Positions 8,321 through 12,265 of a stretch of 12,265 bases of DNA are shown one piece after another. Position 1 is the stretch's first letter. The number at the start of each line of letters is the position of its first letter. The notes under the pieces were generated by a model. The model worked only from the letters and a program-made list of their open reading frames with translations. It did no database searches and was not told the DNA's origin. The stretch lies in assembly GCA_017628775.1 (NCBI GenBank), contig JAGBYN010000044.1, positions 1 to 12,265 on the forward strand. The letters run 5' to 3'. The DNA comes from Bacteroidaceae bacterium. GTDB lineage: Bacteria; Bacteroidota; Bacteroidia; Bacteroidales; Bacteroidaceae. Position numbers and translations under genes: made by a program.

Positions 8321-10411
8321 ATGAACCGTATATATAAAATATTGTTTTTAATTGCTGTTTTGACTACAATGCTCGGTTGTGACGACCCCGATATGGTGTC
8401 GGAACAAGTGGTGAGGAAAGTCAGAATTGCTGTGGTCTTGCCTGAAAAGGACCACAACAGGTGGCAACGAATCATGGATATGGCCAAGAAGAATATCAGT
8501 GAAGCCACTGATATCTGCCCCGTTTTTGAATTTTACGACGAGGACAGCCACAACATGATGACGCTTGCTTATCAACTTGCCAACGACACGTCGATTGCAA
8601 GTGTTATCGGTTGTGAGGGCGAGGCAAATACTGAGGCATTGGCCTATCAGATGTCCCGACTGAAGAAGGCCAAACCCATGTTTACCTACAATACATCGCA
8701 AGAGATTATCCGGAAATACGCCAGAATGGGATTTATGTGGGGCTTTTCCGAAAGCGACATCACCCAAAGCGAAATCATTTTATCACAAATAGCAGCCAAA
8801 ATTGGCAGTCGCGAAGTGGCATTGGTAGCCAGCAACTCATCCTACGGCCAAACCTTTGTAGATTGGTTTGCCTTTCAAACAACAGAATTAGGGCTTACTC
8901 CCGTGGGCATCTATACTTACAATGATATCAGCGAAATTGCTCCCATTATGGAGAAATTTTCAACACCCTTATATTCGGTTGTTTGCGTGCCTAATTCACC
9001 CGTTGAGGCTGTTGAGATGCTCAAGCATACCTACTATGGATACTTCTCGCACAAAGCATTCAGCACACAGACCCTTGAACTCCTCAAACAAACCGGACCC
9101 GACAACTTTTATACCATGTATGGTGTAACCATGGTACCTGATCCCTCGAGCGGTTTCCAGGATATCTATGAAGTAAGATTTGGTCAGAAACCCATATTTG
9201 GCGAGGCACAACTCTACGACGCCATCATGGTAACCTGCCTGGCATACGCCTTGGCAGCCGAGCGTAACACCTCCTTGAACCAGGCGGTGTATGACTTGTT
9301 TTCCATAGGAAACGGTCCGTTGGGCGGATGGACACGCGATGGAATTCAGATGGCTTTTAATCAAATTGTCGGTAGCCACACCGTACCAGCCATAAGCGGT
9401 GCAATCGGTAAGTTTACATTTACGCCAAAGCAGCACACCATCATCAATTATTCTACGTATGCGGTGCAATATTTAACCAATTTTAAATTCTACCAAACAG
9501 ACTTCGTCACCCGAGGTGGCCACGTAGGTTCGTCGACACATGGTGCATGGATGTGGAACAAAATATACGACCAAGACTTCAGCGAGACGCAGGAAGATCC
9601 TAACCTGGAACCTTGCAAAGGCAATAAAGCTGTGTTGATAGCCACTTCTTCAGGGTGGGACAATTACCGCCATCAAGCAGATATATTGGCTTACTACCAA
9701 CAGTTGAAGAACAATGGCTTTACCGACGATGACATTATTCTGATTATGGCTGACGACCTTGCCCAAAATCCGAAAAATCCATATCCTGGTCAAATCTTTA
9801 GCGACACGAAGCTACAAAACGACCTTTATACTGATGTATGCATTGACTACGAACTTGGTAAGCTCACGCCATTCGATTTGAAAAATATTCTGCTGGGACA
9901 ATCCTCTGAAAAGTTGCCAGTGGTCCTGAACAGTGAACAACACGACAACCTGCTCTTTATTTGGGCGGGACATGGAGCTCCAGGCGTACTGTTGTGGGAC
10001 GAAAACCAGAAGACGATTACTGGCGAGTTCATGTCGAATCTATTCAACGAAATGTATTCAGCAGGGAAGTACCGAAAGTTATTCGGCGTGATAGAAGCCT
10101 GTTATGCTGGCAGTGTGGCGGAGAAATGCCAGGGCTTGCCTAATGTGTTGCTAATGACATCTGCCAACAACAAGGAAACATCAAAGGCTGAATTATACGC
10201 TTCTCTGTGGCAAACATATCTGACAAACAGTTTCAACATGTCCATGCTGCAAACGTTGCAGGACGAGAATTTATTCACCCTGTCCCTTAGAGACCTGTAT
10301 TCAGAAAGTTTCTCGAAAACCATGGGTTCGCATGTCACGCTGTACAACCTTGAGAACTTCGGGAATATCTTCTTTAACTATGCGTCGGAGTATTTTACAA
10401 AGGCAGATTAA
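8321..10411 (+). CDS. Periplasmic-binding domain fused to a legumain-like C13 cysteine peptidase, lipoprotein
   Basis: This 696-residue protein has a signal ending in lipobox MLGC with lipidated Cys20. Residues about 33-410 form a type-1 periplasmic-binding domain like the Leu/Ile/Val-binding proteins (VRIAVVLP; VIGCEGEANTEALAYQ; VALVASNSSYGQTFVDWF). Residues about 435-696 form a C13 legumain-type peptidase: KAVLIATSSGWDNYRHQAD with R450-H451, then DDLAQNPKNPYPGQIF (478-493), catalytic H551 in GHGAPG and catalytic C594 in EACYAGS. R450 and E592 match legumain residues that line the Asn-binding pocket; the matching Asp further on is not obvious. The SHVTLYN strand near the end aligns with legumain SHVMQYG, after which the protein stops, so the legumain C-terminal inhibitory domain is missing. 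It should hydrolyse after Asn, or join peptides as some legumains do; both are inferred. It probably faces the periplasm or cell surface. Confidence 0.93.
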   Translation: MNRIYKILFLIAVLTTMLGCDDPDMVSEQVVRKVRIAVVLPEKDHNRWQRIMDMAKKNISEATDICPVFEFYDEDSHNMMTLAYQLANDTSIASVIGCEGEANTEALAYQMSRLKKAKPMFTYNTSQEIIRKYARMGFMWGFSESDITQSEIILSQIAAKIGSREVALVASNSSYGQTFVDWFAFQTTELGLTPVGIYTYNDISEIAPIMEKFSTPLYSVVCVPNSPVEAVEMLKHTYYGYFSHKAFSTQTLELLKQTGPDNFYTMYGVTMVPDPSSGFQDIYEVRFGQKPIFGEAQLYDAIMVTCLAYALAAERNTSLNQAVYDLFSIGNGPLGGWTRDGIQMAFNQIVGSHTVPAISGAIGKFTFTPKQHTIINYSTYAVQYLTNFKFYQTDFVTRGGHVGSSTHGAWMWNKIYDQDFSETQEDPNLEPCKGNKAVLIATSSGWDNYRHQADILAYYQQLKNNGFTDDDIILIMADDLAQNPKNPYPGQIFSDTKLQNDLYTDVCIDYELGKLTPFDLKNILLGQSSEKLPVVLNSEQHDNLLFIWAGHGAPGVLLWDENQKTITGEFMSNLFNEMYSAGKYRKLFGVIEACYAGSVAEKCQGLPNVLLMTSANNKETSKAELYASLWQTYLTNSFNMSMLQTLQDENLFTLSLRDLYSESFSKTMGSHVTLYNLENFGNIFFNYASEYFTKAD

Positions 10412-10435
10412 AGATGACATAATTATAAAACGATT

Positions 10436-10588
10436 ATGAAAAAACAAGCAGTTATTGGTTTAACTGCCTTGACTATTGTAGTGGGGAACTTCACAATGTG
10501 TACCACACAACCTACTTCTCAACCACAATCCGTGACGCCAGATACACTTGAGGCTTTTAAAGTCAACGAGACTTCAAAACACTCGTAG
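10436..10588 (+). CDS. Small secreted or lipidated peptide, 50 residues
   Basis: ATG at 10436 opens a 50-codon frame ending in TAG at 10586-10588. The N-terminus is a signal peptide (MKKQ followed by hydrophobic residues 6-18). Cys22 in FTMC could be a lipobox, but Met just before the Cys is atypical. The rest is Thr/Gln/Pro-rich (TTQPTSQPQSVTPDTLEAFK). It starts 24 bp after the C13 gene, so it could be the last gene of that operon. Its last codons run into a copy of the short repeat also found at 3691-3730, so it may be the stump of a longer gene cut by a repeat insertion. The signal peptide supports translation; function is unknown. Confidence 0.5.
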   Translation: MKKQAVIGLTALTIVVGNFTMCTTQPTSQPQSVTPDTLEAFKVNETSKHS

Positions 10589-10600
10589 ACTTAAAAAAGA
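10581..10600. repeat. Related copy of the 20-bp repeat at 3691-3730
   Basis: ACTCGTAGACTTAAAAAAGA matches the 20-bp unit ACTTGTAGACTTCAAAAAAA with a few changes. It covers the last codons and stop of the small gene at 10436-10588 and sits just before the perfect inverted repeat at 10609. Confidence 0.5.
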
Positions 10601-10608
10601 AAGGAAAT

Positions 10609-10664
10609 TATTGCTGTCCGGTAAACTTTTTACGTCATAGTAAAAAGTTTACCGGACAGCAATA
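10609..10664. repeat. Perfect 25-bp inverted repeat, MITE- or IS-end-like
   Basis: The left arm (10609-10633, beginning TATTGCTGTCCGGTAAAC) and right arm (10640-10664) are exact reverse complements around the 6-base spacer GTCATA. Perfect arms of this length exceed what a terminator needs and look like two insertion-sequence ends brought together, a very short MITE, or an abutted IS-end junction. There is no transposase and I see no clear target-site duplication. It lies between the convergent ends of the plus-strand genes and the minus-strand acyltransferase. Read on the minus strand it is followed by a T-rich stretch, so it may also act as a terminator. Confidence 0.85.
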
Positions 10665-10720
10665 GTTCCAAATAAAACCAACGAACTTTCGCGGTCATGC
10701 CAAGAAAATAAAATACTATG

Positions 10721-10802
10721 CCTTGGTATTTTTATTTCCACGCCTTGGAAATAAAATTACCAGGGTTGGAAATAAAATTACCAGGCGTGGAAATAATATT
10801 GG
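10721..10802. repeat. Short interspersed direct and inverted repeats
   Basis: The 20-mer TTGGAAATAAAATTACCAGG occurs exactly twice (10745-10764 and 10766-10785), one base apart. Around it, TATTTCCACGCC (10733-10744) and GGCGTGGAAATA (10784-10795) are exact reverse complements, giving a nested palindromic cluster. The spacing is too tight for CRISPR. From 10803 to 10909 I see nothing further apart from a 5-bp hairpin (CGCAA/TTGCG) near 10828-10842. Confidence 0.8.
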
Positions 10803-10909
10803 AACCAACCTCCTGATATACCCTTCGCAATTTCTTTGCGCACCCCCTAAACAGAGGGACAAAAGCACTGCGTTCTGCGTGGGACACTTTTACCGACTGT
10901 AATATTTTC

Positions 10910-12055
10910 TTAACTCACAAATTTTCTGGTGGGTTTGAATGTATAAAGTCCCCAAGTGAGTAGCGCACTGATGGTGGCAGTTGTCACAGCTGCAAGGATG
11001 ATGCGCAGTATGTAGGGGAGTGTGGGGATGTTATACAGATCGTAACTCAAGAAGGTGAAGGTAAAGTGGCAGAGGTAGATGCCGAAGGTGAGTTTGGCGG
11101 CGTGTGACAACCATTTGCGAGACCTCGTGTTGAGTTTTTGTATCGCGATGAAGACGGGGAAGGTCATCATGAATACGTTGATACCAGCGAAGTACCAAAG
11201 AATCTCCAGATAGGCATAATTTCCTGGGAAGTACGCGTTGGTTATGACATACCCTACGGAGGTGATGGCGTATCCTACGGCAAACATGGGGATGCAGATG
11301 AGTGCCATTTTCTTCCAACTCCAGTTGAGCGGATAATTCTTGAGGTAGTAAGCAAGAATGAGGTAGCCAATAAACCCTGAAATGTAATAGAAGGTGCCAT
11401 AGACGTTCCAGTCGCATTCGCCGAAGAGTCCCATGTGTCCGTAATTTCCTGTATATCCCAAGAGAGGTGCCACCATTTTGACATAGGGCAGAACAAGGGT
11501 GATGCCCCAGATGTAAAGCAATGTTTTAATCTCCTTTTGCGTCGCTTGCACGAGCCAACTGCTCAGGATGGGCATGATGATATACAGCCCTATGAGCATG
11601 TAGAGGTACCAAAGTGGCGTAGTGTCGAAGTTGAAGTTAAAGACGAAGGTGTACAGTCGTTGCAACAGTGTGCCCGTCGTGTAATCGCTTACCGAAAGTT
11701 GAGGGTTGGGGGTGTTGGGACTCACTACGGTGAAGTAGAAGAACGCCATCAAGGGCAACGCAATAGACCAAAATACCAGTGGGGGAACGATGCGCCCTAT
11801 ACGCTTGCGGTAGAATTGGTTGATGGTTGTACCCGACTTAATGGGCAACAGCAACACTGCGGTCATCATCGCAAAAAGAGGAACGCAGGGGCGTACGAGG
11901 CTACCGCTGAAGACACCCGTGAGAAACATTTCGCGGTTGGCGTCAAAGTGGGCTACAAAGGGGTCACAACAATGGGAGAATACAACCATTAGGCAAGCGA
12001 TGACGCGGAGGGCGTCTATCCAACCTACGTTATTTTTTTCGTTGAGGTGGGGCAT
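10910..12055 (-). CDS. Acyltransferase family 3 integral membrane protein
   Basis: This 381-residue protein belongs by appearance to the acyltransferase-3 family (OafA/OatA type), inner-membrane enzymes that move acyl groups onto surface polysaccharides or lipids. The family start is clear: WIDALRVIACLMVVFSHCC with D14, R17 and the likely catalytic H28. FYRKRIGRIVPPLVFW (about 81-96) is the second typical motif. About ten hydrophobic segments follow, for example LILAYYL, VFMMTFPVFIA and the C-terminal LRIILAAVTTATISALLTW. Length is normal for the membrane-only form. The start ATG at 12055 places the protein directly at the motif. It is transcribed towards the lipoprotein genes, and a further minus-strand gene ends 82 bp upstream of its start, so the two may share a transcript. 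The acceptor cannot be told; there is no evident link to the peptidase module. Confidence 0.92.
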   Translation of the reverse strand: MPHLNEKNNVGWIDALRVIACLMVVFSHCCDPFVAHFDANREMFLTGVFSGSLVRPCVPLFAMMTAVLLLPIKSGTTINQFYRKRIGRIVPPLVFWSIALPLMAFFYFTVVSPNTPNPQLSVSDYTTGTLLQRLYTFVFNFNFDTTPLWYLYMLIGLYIIMPILSSWLVQATQKEIKTLLYIWGITLVLPYVKMVAPLLGYTGNYGHMGLFGECDWNVYGTFYYISGFIGYLILAYYLKNYPLNWSWKKMALICIPMFAVGYAITSVGYVITNAYFPGNYAYLEILWYFAGINVFMMTFPVFIAIQKLNTRSRKWLSHAAKLTFGIYLCHFTFTFLSYDLYNIPTLPYILRIILAAVTTATISALLTWGLYTFKPTRKFVS

Positions 12056-12137
12056 GTTTTGTTTGAACGGTTAAGAGGAAAAGTGATATACATAGTACAG
12101 CGTGCGTATTGAGGAGAGTTGTCTTACAGAGCAAAGT

Positions 12138-12265
12138 TTAGAACCAACTCTTCTTGGTTTTCTCCTCTATGTTATACGCTGTTATTGACGTGTCGTATAG
12201 GCGGAACATCTGTATTGTCTTGTTGCATCTGAGCACAAGGATGTCTCCTGTCTTTACGGAAAGAG
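12138..12265 (-). CDS. 3' end of an unidentified minus-strand gene
   Basis: On the minus strand a frame is open from the right edge of the window to a TAA at 12140-12138. The 41 visible residues include VKTGDILVLRCN and end in EEKTKKSWF, with normal composition and no low-complexity bias. The alternative frames in this stretch carry stops. It is probably the C-terminus of a gene that lies mostly outside the window. The fragment is too short to assign a function. Confidence 0.5.
   Translation of the reverse strand, partial: LSVKTGDILVLRCNKTIQMFRLYDTSITAYNIEEKTKKSWF

Noticed and set aside
8996..9469. 157-codon minus-strand frame inside the binding-domain/C13 gene
   Set aside because: Antisense shadow of a strongly supported gene.
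10732..10912. Minus-strand open frame through the repeat cluster with a plausible-looking peptide (KVSHAERSAFVP, RVYQEVG, NPGNFIS)
   Set aside because: It has no ATG, is made largely of intergenic repeats in its C-terminal part, and has no support beyond lack of stops. It may be a remnant or repeat read-through.
11435..11992. 185-codon plus-strand frame antisense to the acyltransferase
   Set aside because: It lies entirely inside a well-supported membrane protein gene and its translation has no recognisable motif.

Overview
The window looks like a chromosomal stretch from a Bacteroidales bacterium, probably Prevotella-like. The genus is an inference. The evidence is a run of lipoproteins whose lipobox cysteine is followed by acidic residues (CSDDD, CEDDD), A/T-rich start regions without a clear Shine-Dalgarno, and a C11 clostripain-type peptidase lipoprotein of the kind found in gut Bacteroidales. 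G+C appears moderate by eye.

Layout. Positions 2-268 are the 3' end of an unidentified gene. From 326 to 10411 six large plus-strand genes follow, all encoding predicted lipoproteins: lipoprotein A (326-1840), a C11 clostripain-family cysteine peptidase with a very acidic tail (1930-3435), an M13 neprilysin/PepO-type metallopeptidase (3747-5597), lipoprotein B, a paralogue of A (5670-7223), a BMP/PnrA-like ligand-binding lipoprotein (7233-8261), and a fusion of a type-1 periplasmic-binding domain to a legumain-like C13 cysteine peptidase (8321-10411). A 50-residue secreted or lipidated peptide follows at 10436-10588. The 311-bp gap 3436-3746 and the 321-bp gap 10589-10909 are filled with short repeats and inverted repeats. 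On the minus strand are a membrane acyltransferase (10910-12055) and the 3' end of another gene (12138-12265).

How the genes may work together (inference). The lipoproteins appear to form a surface or periplasm-facing proteolytic module. It has two clan CD cysteine peptidases, one expected to cut after Arg (C11) and one after Asn (C13), a zinc peptidase that trims peptides, two paralogous beta-rich lipoproteins, and two ligand-binding folds with no ABC permease or ATPase nearby. Each paralogous lipoprotein is followed, directly or two genes later, by a clan CD peptidase, which suggests duplicated cassettes. Genes 5670-10411, and possibly the small gene at 10436, are closely spaced enough (9, 59 and 24 bp) to be one operon. 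The standout object is the binding-domain/legumain fusion: the legumain C-terminal inhibitory domain is absent and a small-molecule-binding fold sits at the N-terminus, so ligand-gated proteolysis or ligation is a reasonable hypothesis.
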